NCBI GenBank assembly: GCA_017979445.1
Contig: CM030714.1
Location: forward strand, 1,984,001 to 2,048,000
DNA from: Akebia trifoliata
Taxonomy: Eukaryota > Streptophyta > Magnoliopsida > Ranunculales > Lardizabalaceae
DNA length: 64,000 nt
Direction of reading: 5' to 3'
Position numbers and translations under genes: made by a program. The notes under the pieces were generated by a model. It was given only the letters and a program-made list of their open reading frames with translations, ran no database searches and had not been told where the DNA came from. How positions within the stretch are numbered: position 1 is the stretch's first letter; every line of letters starts with the position of its first letter. Shown here piece after piece: positions 54,401 through 64,000 of the stretch.

Positions 54401-57400
54401 AAGTACAAAGAAAGTGCTGGGAAATCCTTTGCTGAGGTGGATAACCTTACAGTGAAAGCTAATGCTCTCGAGGTTTGTTGGTAACTTAAATCACCCCCCC
54501 ACCCCCCCTCCCCCTCCTTAAAATTTTCTTGAATTGGTGAGTTTATGAGATTTTGCTTACTTTGGCAGGAGACATGTTCTTCTCAGAGGGAGCAGTTACA
54601 GCTATTGCAGAACCAGTTGGCGGCTGCAAACGAAAAATTAAAGGTAATGCCCACATTTAGGAAATGTATTGTTAATTGAATAATATGTGTAATGGATTTG
54701 TTTGTTGAATATATGTGCAATAGATTATATATATGTCCAACATTGTTGTCCTATATGGGTTAGAAGTTTCGGAATGTGCTAATTTTTTGTGAGGATGATC
54801 TCTATGGCGAGGAGATCATCCTAAAAAAATCAGCCCATTCAGAAACTTCTAACCAACATAGGACAAATTTGGTCTCTCAACGTTGGCTGCCAAAAGGGAC
54901 CCTATATATATCATGGATGTAGGTGCTGCATAACCATTTTTCCTGTGTGGATATTGGTGCATAACTTACTATATAATAGTGCTGATTGAAGTTGATGCGT
55001 GCTCACTTTTTTCAGGTGGCTGATTTAACCACTATGGAGACAATGACAGAATTTCAAGGGCAGAAGAGAATCATCCAAGACTTACAAAATCGACTAGCAG
55101 ATGCAGAGGTCCAAATCATTGAGGGAGATAAGCTGCGTAAAAAGCTGCATAATACAATACTGGTAGCGCTTTTATGCTTGCAGTTGGTGCTGGTGGTCTA
55201 ATAAATTTCTGTGGCACTAAACTATATCTAAATTGCAGGAGCTTAAAGGCAACATCCGTGTGTTCTGCAGAGTGCGGCCCTTATTACCTGACGATGGTGG
55301 TGGCAAAGAAACCCCAGTTATCGGTTATCCTACTTCAACAGAATCTCTTGGGCAAGGCATTGACTTGTTACAAAGTGGTAATCTTTATTCTGATATATCT
55401 GGTATTCTCCAGTATAAGCAAATGTAGTTAAGTTTCATGAAATCTTCATAAAACATGTATTGCTTGTGTTGTGGTTTATTTTGGTCTCATCATAATTAGA
55501 ATATGAGATACACATACACTATTCCATTGCTTGCAGGACAAAAGCATCAATTTACATTTGATCAAGTATTCACACATGATTCTTCACAACAAGATGTTTT
55601 TGTGGAAATCTCGCAGCTGGTTCAGAGTGCCCTTGATGGGTATAAGGTGTGTTCCCTTACATTTTACTCATTATATTCATCTGGCAAAAAATTAGAATAA
55701 AATGCCTGGCGTATGCATGCAGCTTGTTTTTCTTTTAATTCTTCTTCTTCCTTATTTAGCTGTCCTGTTACTTCTGATAAATTCTCACAGCCATTAAACT
55801 AGGATAATTGACATTTAAAGGGTGATTTTAGATGTAACAGGCACTCTATTATTATTATTATTTTTGGTATCTGTAATGCTTATAACTATGAATTATACAC
55901 TGAACAAAGTGACTTTTTAAGACCTTTATCGAAAATGTTCTTACATAAATTGGTAGGTAATATGGTAGCATCTTTGGACGAATCATCTAGTTGAGTGTGG
56001 GTGGGGGGGGGGGGGGGGGGGGGGGTGGTCATTTATATCGTGGATCTTCATTAAAAATAATAATAGTGGATCTACAGTCTCTGTAATGTGACTATGCTGC
56101 AATGTGTTCTTTGCTATTACCTTATTCAGCCAATGAGAATCCAGGGTTCACTTCTATTTAGAATAATTTGACTGCAAGCAGAAATGTAAATTACATTTTA
56201 TGCTTTTTCTTTCTGAAAATTGTAATAATCATCTAAATTTGTAAATAAAGATGTTATAACAGTTCTTTAAGTATGAAGGTGCCATCTTAGCGAAGTTTGT
56301 TAGGCTTGTGGAATGTTGAAACCACAACCAGGGCTCAAAACCCATTGACCCGCCTTCACCTCTATTAACTTCACTAAGGCACTAACCCACCCTAAGACAA
56401 AAACATTTCTTTGTGTACAATATATGGGTGGATATGATTTGTCTTGTTTTTTTGGCAGGTTTGTATTTTTGCCTATGGTCAGACAGGTTCTGGAAAAACA
56501 TATACCATGATGGGTAGGCCAGAAACTCCAGAGCAGAAAGGACTCATACCTCGTTCTTTGGAACAGATATTCCAAAGTAGCCAATCCCTAGCATCCCAGG
56601 GCTGGAAGTACAAGATGCAGGTTACCCATTTAACTTTTACAGTTGAATATTTTTCTGTACATTTGATTAAATAAAGGCATGCATATGGTGTAGATATATT
56701 AATGCAGGTTACCTTTTTTTTTTTTTTTTTTTTTTTCTTTTAAAAATTTGTAGGCATCTATGTTGGAAATATATAACGAAACAATTCGCGATTTGTTATC
56801 AACAAATCGAGGGAGTATTTTAGACAATGGTGGGGCTGGAAAGCAATACACAATTAAACATGATATGAATGGGAATACACATGTTTCTGATCTCACCATA
56901 GTAGATGTCTGCAGTATTAAAGAGGTTTCCTCTCTTCTGCACCAGGCTGCGCAAAGCAGGTAAGTTACAAGGAAAATGTTCTTTTGTTTGTATTGGTCAT
57001 TTATTTCAACAATTTAAAGGATGTAGTTTCTTATTATGATGTTTATATGTTCCATGTTTAAATGTAGTAGCTGTTATTTTCTTTAAAGGTCTGTAGGTAA
57101 GACACAAATGAATGAGCAGTCATCAAGAAGCCATTTTGTCTTCACTCTACGGATATCTGGGGTTAATGAGGTATTAATAGTGTTCATCGTGCAATTCTTT
57201 CAATTGTTTTTTTCTCCTTATTTAGCAAAAAAAAATGTTTAATGTTACTGACATTTCCTTGACTTTCTAGAGCACTGAACAACAAGTACAAGGCATATTA
57301 AACCTCATCGACCTTGCTGGCAGTGAACGATTGTCCAAAAGTGGGTCAACTGGGGACCGGCTAAGGGAAACTCAGGTATACCTATTTTAGACACTTGACC

Positions 57401-58314
57401 TTTTGATCTTTGTTTGTTTATTTTTCACTTCATTGCAAAAATTTCACACTGATTCTTGTGCAACTATTATCAGGCAATTAATAAAAGTTTATCGTCCTTG
57501 AGTGATGTTATATTTGCATTGGCAAAGAAGGAGGATCATGTACCATTCAGAAATTCAAAGCTCACATACCTTCTACAGGTAAAAAGTTTTCAGACCACTT
57601 TAACCACTATGTCTATTTCTGCCTATCATAATGTTGGATTCGAATTAAGGAAGTGTGAGGAAGACAATTTGGGTTTTGTTGTTCTTGATGGAAGATACAG
57701 AAAACTAAAAGCTCATGTCATTTTTCTTGAATTTTAAGGTTTCTATGTGAAAAATTAAGACACTGCTTACTGTTTGTTTTTATAATGAAAAGTTTTAAGG
57801 CGGTGATGGGTCAAATTAGGTTAGAAGGTATTTTTGTGTCTTGATACAAGGACGCTAGATGTATTGCAACTTGTGCGTGCATAGATGTATAGCTCATATT
57901 CATGCTAGATTGTTAGTATCTTTGATGGAGTTCATTTTGCAGATTCACTAGGCCAAAATACTTCAAACCCTTATGATACTTTTTTTTTTTTTTTTTTCAG
58001 TCAACAATTTGATACATTCTTTTGCAAACATTTTGGGGATAAATTTTATATATTAGATATTTGGGTCATACATTGGGCTTAAATGAACTTGTTTGCTTTT
58101 GGATTGTTGGACATCTTCTTTTTGATGTTTTCAGCCTTGCCTTGGTGGTGACTCAAAGACGTTGATGTTTGTCAACATATCTCCTGATCCAACTTCAGTT
58201 GGGGAATCACTCTGTTCTCTCCGCTTTGCTGCTAGAGTCAACGCTTGTGAGATTGGGATTCCACGGCGTCAGACCAGCATGCGCCCCCCAGATTCTCGCT
58301 TGAGCTATGGGTGA
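51448..58314 (+). CDS. Kinesin-14, C-terminal motor, ATK1/KatA type, 17 exons
   Basis: Exons: 51448-51513, 51634-51885, 51973-52117, 52240-52349, 52467-52586, 52664-52867, 54263-54472, 54569-54643, 55016-55162, 55239-55377, 55537-55646, 56459-56620, 56754-56959, 57089-57170, 57271-57375, 57474-57578, 58135-58314. All phases agree: 2418 bp, 805 residues, close to Arabidopsis ATK1. The basic N-terminal tail (1-95) is followed by a coiled-coil stalk (about 100-440). The kinesin-14 neck/motor start [15 protein letters not shown] is at 444, the P-loop GQTGSGKT at 533-540, switch I NEQSSRSH at 657-664 and switch II DLAGSE at 690-695. The end is EIGIPRRQ...SRLSYG. The family is minus-end-directed and organises spindle microtubules in mitosis and meiosis. 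No lesion was seen. It is the only intact one of three copies. Confidence 0.92.
53500..53790 (+). mobile_element. LINE reverse-transcriptase relic in intron 6 of the intact kinesin
   Basis: Same relic as in copy B (38800-39130), with the [14 protein letters not shown] box at about 53696-53740. Intron 6 is 1395 bp, the longest in the gene. Splice sites on both sides are normal. Confidence 0.5.
54733..54902. mobile_element. Short single-hairpin MITE in intron 8 of the intact kinesin
   Basis: Counterpart of 40074-40257. The termini are slightly decayed (ATGTCCAACATTGTTGTCC and complement ending GGGACCC). It is 113 bp upstream of exon 9. Confidence 0.6.
55999..56027. repeat. Poly-G run in intron 11 of the kinesin
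   Basis: More than 20 consecutive G after gtgggt. Copy B has a shorter, interrupted run at about 41370-41390. The length may be imprecise in the assembly. Confidence 0.7.
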
Positions 58315-58734
58315 GAAGAGAGGGTTTCCTGTTACCTTCTTTTGCCACAGCATTGTATCTGTAGCTGTGACATAATTATATAAAATAGTATCTCTAACAT
58401 GGGCTTCTTGTAATTCATATCGTGAAACAACGGATTGGGTTTATGAGAACATGTACGTTCTTTCCCTTTGTGTGATTACACTTGTATTCTTAGAGCTTTT
58501 ATGCTGAAATTAATTTCTTTGGTTTTCTTTCCTTTATACAAGACTGCTTGTTTTTTTACCATCTGAAGTTTCATAAAGAAAGAGAGATGGTGTCTTTCAA
58601 CCATGTATGTTTAATACTTTAAATGAGCATTTGATCAGTGTTTAAAGCTGAAACATGACTTCGGGTTTACTAAGCCCAAACTGGTGATCTCATTTATATT
58701 AGATTTCAATGAAAATGTAGGAATAGCTCCAATA

Positions 58735-58935
58735 AATGAAGAGAAGTTGGTCAAAATGGTTTAAGCATGTTCAATGAGAGCCAATTACACTTGTATATAG
58801 AAGAAATATTCATGTTGAAGGTCCTAAAAGAATGAGTGGATGACCAAAAAACACTTGTCTTAGACGGAGATGGTGAAGGCAAATGTATACTAACTTAACA
58901 TAAGATATGGTTATATACAGAGGAATGGAAGATTC
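58735..58935 (+). mobile_element. RTE-like LINE 3' end relic
   Basis: The reading KWFKHVQ, then YRRNIHVEGPKRMSG, and after breaks MVIYREEWKIHD follows the C-terminal pattern of plant RTE-type elements (RWFGHVQRR...KRGRGRPK...DRNEWR). Stops are present. Only the tail remains. Confidence 0.5.
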
Positions 58936-60239
58936 ATGACTCAATTGGGATTTGTCGTAAGAATTGAAGATGAAGCAGCCATTATGAGAAACACAAATAC
59001 ATCAAGTGAATCAAGTAGTGATTGAAGGCAAGGGTATTTTGGTCATCTTGCTTTCTCTTGTGAATGATCAAAGTCAAAGGGGTACCTTGTTGAGTTGAAA
59101 ACTCTGAATCACAACTTTGAATGTGAAATTCAAAGAGATCAATTTGGTAAAGATACTAATCAATTGCCAGCCTATTTATACTACTATGTGGATGGACAAC
59201 AACAAAAAATTCTAAGAACTTTAAAAAATAAATAATTTTCACCATTGATCAATGTATTTTAATAGAGGCTTTGATAAGGATTCAATTTGAAAACCTAATC
59301 AATTTATTTCAAATTAATTATTTCTTGATCCAAAATGGATTCACTCTGACAATATGTACATAATGTATCTATATTTTTATATGTCCAATTGGGTTCAATC
59401 CAATGTAATCGATCCGTGTGCCATTGGATTGTAGTTGGGTAATAAAAATTAATCCAGTCCAATTAGTATCGAATCTGATCTGATTCTTATAATATTGGTC
59501 TCAAATTGACCTCAATTTGATCTAATCAAAGTGGTGATGGATTGTTTTGGATCCAAATAGATTGATATCGATACAATAAAAGTCAATTCAAATCTATTTA
59601 CTAGCATATCGAATTGATTCATCTTGAAATTGACTACAATTCGACTTGAACCCAATCCATCGGGAGTCCTAGTCTCAAGACTATTTTGTTTGCGTTGAAA
59701 GAAGTGGAGAGAAGAGAAGAGAAATTCAATTTCTCTCCACAATGTTTGGAATGAAAGGAGAGAAATTGAGACAACTTTGAAATTTTAAAATATTTTAAAA
59801 GGATTTCTCTCCTCTTCTTTTCACTTTTGGAGAGAAAGAAAACTCACCTTTATTTAATTTTTTCTTTTCTTCTATTCTCTCAAATTCTTTTCTCTTCTCT
59901 CCCTACTTAATAATAGTAGAGGATAGAGACAACTTAAGAAGACCGAATTGTGGGTCACAAAAGAGCGTTGCATTGACATGTGTGCTATACAAAGGTTTAA
60001 TATTTTTATCGGATCACTTTGTTTATATATTTATTTGATCCCCATATCAAATGGTAGGTAAAAAAAATTCAATTATACAAGGAAGGAAATGCTAGCTAAG
60101 GTAATCCCACTTAAATTATCTATTGAGACTGCTCGAACTTCATCTAACTGGCATGAGTTGTCTAAAATTTAGAATCCTCTTTATATTCAAGAAAACCTTA
60201 ACATATTGAATAATGTTAAACTGATTAAAAAAATTACTC

Positions 60240-60350
60240 AAATACAATCAAAGTGGTGTGGATTGTGCACAAAATCATAGATTTTTTTTCCTTGCGTATC
60301 TCAAGGAAAAAAATCTATGGCTTTGAGCATATTCCACGCCAATTTAATAT
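60240..60350. mobile_element. GGATAC-type hairpin repeat
   Basis: The arms aatcatagattttttttcct and aaggaaaaaaatctatggct surround tgcgtatctc. It is related to the elements at 26990 and 47290 by its arm and centre words. Confidence 0.5.
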
Positions 60351-61044
60351 TTTTGATACCGATGTTGTAGAATGTATCCTTCCTAAATTACAAGAGAGTC
60401 TTTAGAAGTCATAAATGGGTCCGAGACATTTAATTTGTCTTACAATTGGAGCACATTTAATTTGGATTTTTGCAGATAAACATTTTCAAGTGATTTATTA
60501 CTGATACTATAACTACATGTCGATAAGATGGATTAATAAACTCATTAAAAGGTGGGTCGAATAACCAAATACCCATGTCATGATTCTACATAATCTGGTG
60601 CGGGCCCACCAAAGATTTCTAAAATCACTAGAATTGGGATGAGAACAATTTGATCTATAGTCCCAATAAGTTAAAATTAAGTAAATCAAAAGTATCCAAA
60701 GAACTAATATAATTTTATTTAAGTATCATGAGAAAATCAAGTCTAAAACTCTAAAGCTCTTCCATCTTTTTTATCAGTCCACAAACTCAAACCCAAAGAG
60801 AAGAAAAAAAACATCGACAAGAAATCGCTTAAATCCATTGATTCTTCATCACAAAATGAATCTAAAAGGAAACCAGATAAAACAAGAATCTTCCCCACTT
60901 TCAATCAAGTTTTCTAAGATAAATCTAGTGTTGCAAAGTATAATTTTGTTCATCGTCAGTTTCGAATATTATGCCCTCATCATTAACCCATAATGGATTA
61001 TTGTTATCAAGAACCTCCATTTGAAGTAGAATAAAACGCTACGT

Positions 61045-61110
61045 TGAGGGGTGGAGCTAGGATTTTGTATTTATTGGGGCAAAATTCTAATGTGGGGACA
61101 TTGTTGATAT
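61045..61110. mobile_element. Single hAT-like terminus
   Basis: GAGGGGTGGAGCTAGGATTT resembles the left end of the element at 28065 (CAGGGGCGGAGCCAGGATTT). The other end was not found, so it is a truncated or decayed copy. Confidence 0.35.
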
Positions 61111-61878
61111 AAAAAAAAAATCTAAATTACTATTAATTCTTTCAAAATTTTAAAACATTTTGAGAATTTCTTGATCTTAAATTTTTTAATTTTAAAAGTA
61201 ACTCCAAAGTTTACAAATTTTGTAGGAGCAAAGTCCTAAGAAAGGAAAGTTATATTGACACGTCATGAAACTCTAAGAATGAGCTAAAATTTTTTATAAA
61301 AAATAAAAACAAAATTTCTCCTCTTTTTTTTAAGGGCACTCCTCCTCCAACTTCTCTTCCTCCTCCTCCTCTATTGGATCAACGAAGTCTAGGGGTTGAT
61401 CTCATCTTGCATTTTAAGGGATGACTAATATTGTCCATTTCTCAGGAGATTTTACTAAAATACGACAAATTTATTATTTTTTATTTATTTTTATAATAAT
61501 AATAATAATAAGAAATTGATAATATGATACCTTTGTAACACACGCCCCATCACATAACCGATGATCATTTATCTCGGTTAAGGGGAGTGTGTGTCGTAGG
61601 GGCATCATAAAATCATTACCATAATAATGATAATGAAGATAATAAGTAGTGGATAATGGTAAGGTCTAGTAGGCAGAGTAACTCTCAACTTTGGCAGACA
61701 TGGTTACAGATAAGTTAGAATCATGTGGGACCCACCCTAATAATGTCATTTTTAATATCCCATCCACATAAAACTAGCACTTCCCATTGTTTTTATGTGT
61801 CCCTCCATTTCTTCACACCTCAAGCACCTCAAGCACAAGAAGAAGAAGAAGAAGAAGAAGAAGAGAAGAGAAGATAAG

Positions 61879-63461
61879 ATGGAAGGACATGAACAGCTTG
61901 TAAAATCAAGGGTAGTGAAGGTGGATTCAGAGGAATCATGGGACTTCTTTGTGACTCAAGCTAACAATCAAGGCTGCCCTGTAAGACCTCTCTCTCTCTC
62001 TCTCTCTCTCTCTATAGTTCTTTTTCTTTCATTTATTGCTCTATTTGTTGGTCTTTCCTCCTAATTCAATTATGACCGTGCGATTGATATCTTCGGAAGG
62101 TCGAGGCAAGTAAGAAGATGGACATCATGATGTCGCTCTTCTTGTTTTCCTTTGATTTTGTCATCGTTGTCGATCAACGTTTGGTTAATATATTTGAGAT
62201 ACCCTCTATATTTTCAAATTTACAATACACATCTATGACTGTGGTGTTTTATCAGAGACTAATATAAAATGGTTGAAATACCCTCGTTTTCATCTTTTTG
62301 CCAAAAAAAAAAACAATCTCTTGAATTTTCTTTAAAAAACAAACAGAAAAGAAAGAACTCTGAGTAGATATGTTCACCCATGTAGGATTTTTGGAAAAGT
62401 TGAATTAGGAAGAAAATTTTAGGGTTTTTAGTAAGAGTGACAAGACGTGTTAGTGTGTTACTGAATCCAGAGAAATCTGAGAGAAAAAATTCTAGGGTTT
62501 TGGGTAGATGAGGACATTTATAGTACATCTCTCATAGGAGACTGTGTTCAAGGGGGTAATCTTAATTTTGAAAATGCAGTAGTGGTATTTGGAATAGTCA
62601 CCTAAACGTAGAGGTCCATGTCTAAATCATCCTAATTTAAAAGGAGAAAACCCATATTGTCACTGTCGCCTATAAATATCCATCCCCGTTGTTGTCACGC
62701 CCGGAATTTTTATGAGGAATATTTTAACGATTTTCAAATTCTTTCTTTGAAAATGAAGATAATTAAATTAATTGCATATTTTAACCTCAAAAGTCATTTA
62801 ATTTCTTGAGGGCCTTACTTCTAATTCAACTATATTTTGCAAACCACTTCTCCATTTCGAAACTTCTAACCCTTATAAGACAAAAATTATTGTTATAGAT
62901 TTTGTCACAATTATTATCCGATTCAATATAAAATAGATGTTCTAAATCTGATACAATTGTTTTTTTTTAATAAATATTTTTGGATTAAATCTTATCCAAA
63001 CCGATTTGATTTGATAAAAATATAATATATATAACAAAAAAAAAAAAAAAGAATTATTTATAGATTTTGAAACATATTATCGATCAGCTCTCTATTTCAC
63101 CACGATATAGTTGATCCAAAGCTTATTGGAATCCAAATGTTTGATTTAGACTCGTATTATCGAATCAGAACGAATTGAATTTTGGATTTAAAGCTATAGT
63201 TCCCTTCCCTAATCCAATATCAACTAATCCCTTACTAAATGGCATACATAGAAATGTAGAATTGTTTAGGAATCAAATTAATGTATGTTTGTTTTCATCT
63301 CCTAATGAAATTAATCACTATTTGATCATTAATTACAGGTTGTGGTACATTTTACTGCTGCCTGGTGCATGCCCTCTGTTGCCATGAACCCATTTTTTGA
63401 AGAGCTGGCCTTGAACCACCAGGATATTTTGTTCCTTTTGGTGGATGTCGACGACTTGAAG
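61879..63461 (+). CDS. CXXS-type thioredoxin, first two exons (incomplete at window edge)
   Basis: Exon 1 is 61879-61980 (34 codons, donor GTAAGA) and exon 2 is 63339-63461 (41 codons, acceptor TTACAG, donor GTATCT), both in phase 0. Exon 1 has SRVVKVDSEESWDFFVTQA; exon 2 has VVHFTAAWCMPSVAMNPFFE and ends LFLLVDVDDLK. The active site WCMPS has Ser in place of the second Cys of WCGPC, as in plant CXXS1 proteins, which have low reductase and possible disulphide isomerase activity. The next exon (normally E(V)ASxxxVxAMPTF) is not found before 64000, so the gene continues to the right. A GAA-repeat leader lies just before the ATG. The 1358-bp intron 1 is AT-rich. Confidence 0.85.
61981..63338. 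other. Thioredoxin intron 1
   Basis: It begins with a (CT)n run (about 61988-62013). AT-rich, with a poly-A stretch at about 63040. No gene or full transposon was seen. The frame at 62259-62528 on the minus strand has no recognisable motif. Confidence 0.5.
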
Positions 63462-63490
63462 GTATCTTTCATGTTCAATGGTCTGAAAAT

Positions 63491-63565
63491 GAAAGTGTGT
63501 AGGAACCATAGATGCTTTTTGACTTGTACCTCGATGAAAAACATCTATGGTTCCTACACACTTTC
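63491..63565. repeat. Perfect 24-bp inverted repeat in thioredoxin intron 2
   Basis: The arms 63491-63514 and 63542-63565 are exact reverse complements over 24 bases (starting GAAAGTGTGTAGGAACC), with a 27-base loop. They begin 29 bp after the exon 2 donor. It could be a small MITE or an RNA hairpin; the sequence does not decide. Confidence 0.8.
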
Positions 63566-64000
63566 ACATCAGGATGTGCGATGTGAGGCACAATCTTGAG
63601 GTCACTTCAGCATTATTCTTTTAGACATATTTCAACCCCCTTCATTTTCAAACTGATGACATACCCTGGACCATGGTCTTCAATGCAAGACTAATAAATA
63701 ATGATTCAAATACTCTCATCTTCAACCTCTTGACAAAAATCCTCGGTTTTTCTAAAAAGGAAATCGGCTTCAACTTCTTTCAATCTTTAGAGTAAAAGCT
63801 TTGATTTATTTCAATTGAACATCCCCCCCCACCCCACCCACACACCAGTCATGAACTCTTGATTGTTTGGGAAGGTCATCTAGGATAAAACATTGTTTGT
63901 TTTCTTCATTCTAGAATGCAAAATTGTTGAAAGTAGGATCCGATTAATTAATTGGATTTTACGTAGAACTTGTGGCAATCTTGTCACTAAAACTCAATAG

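Larger units (their letters stand above)
44650..58314 (+). repeat. Copy C of the segmental repeat, carrying the intact kinesin
   Basis: The left part (44822-46980) matches copy A 1-2110 closely. It lacks the two GGGTGCAA elements present in A and B. 48000-48600 matches A 2720-3330 and B 29800-30160. 49195-49620 is the single unit duplicated in B. No gene was recognised between 44650 and 51447; the open frames there are short and unconserved. Confidence 0.75.
58315..61878. other. Intergenic region after the kinesin
   Basis: 58315 to about 58520 is probably the kinesin 3' untranslated region. The rest holds a LINE tail relic (about 58735-58935), a GGATAC-core hairpin (60240-60350), a CAGGGG-like hAT end (about 61045) and another small inverted repeat at about 61530-61610. 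No protein-coding gene was recognised. Confidence 0.5.

Overview
This window is plant nuclear DNA. It is AT-rich, crowded with transposon debris, and its genes are built from short exons with canonical GT...AG introns. The protein families point to an angiosperm, most likely a woody eudicot or similar: a cysteine-rich receptor-like kinase (CRK), an ATK1-type kinesin-14, a CXXS-type thioredoxin and an eIF2-gamma fragment. I cannot name the species from sequence alone.

Three genes look intact or potentially functional. (1) A CRK on the minus strand, 26430 to 8129, has seven exons whose phases all agree and give 647 residues. Its first intron is about 12.8 kb and full of transposons: a solo LTR, a LINE relic split by a Copia element, a second broken Copia, and hairpin MITEs. 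(2) A C-terminal-motor kinesin (kinesin-14, ATK1/KatA type) on the plus strand, 51448-58314, has 17 exons and 805 residues. (3) The first two exons of a CXXS1-like thioredoxin lie at 61879-63461 and run off the right edge.

The kinesin is one of three copies of a segmental repeat. Copy A (1 to about 6720) keeps only exons 3-5. Copy B (about 27180 to 44650) keeps exons 1-12 and part of 13 but carries frameshifts, stops, a lost splice donor and a 1.76-kb insertion. Its 3' end is replaced by the last two exons of an eIF2-gamma gene. Copy C (about 44650 to 58314) is intact. A and B share lesions and two transposon insertions that C lacks, so they are sisters. The CRK sits between A and B.

The rest is mobile DNA. 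Elements with recognisable ends or target duplications include a 1.54-kb solo LTR (TSD TTGAG), a Copia element with both LTRs but no reverse transcriptase region, a related solo LTR (TSD GTAAG), a hAT-like non-autonomous element (TSD TTCAAGAC) and a tandem TRIM-like array. There is also a large family of MITEs sitting in (TA)n tracts; they share one hairpin core but carry different terminal modules. This last family is the least familiar structure in the window.
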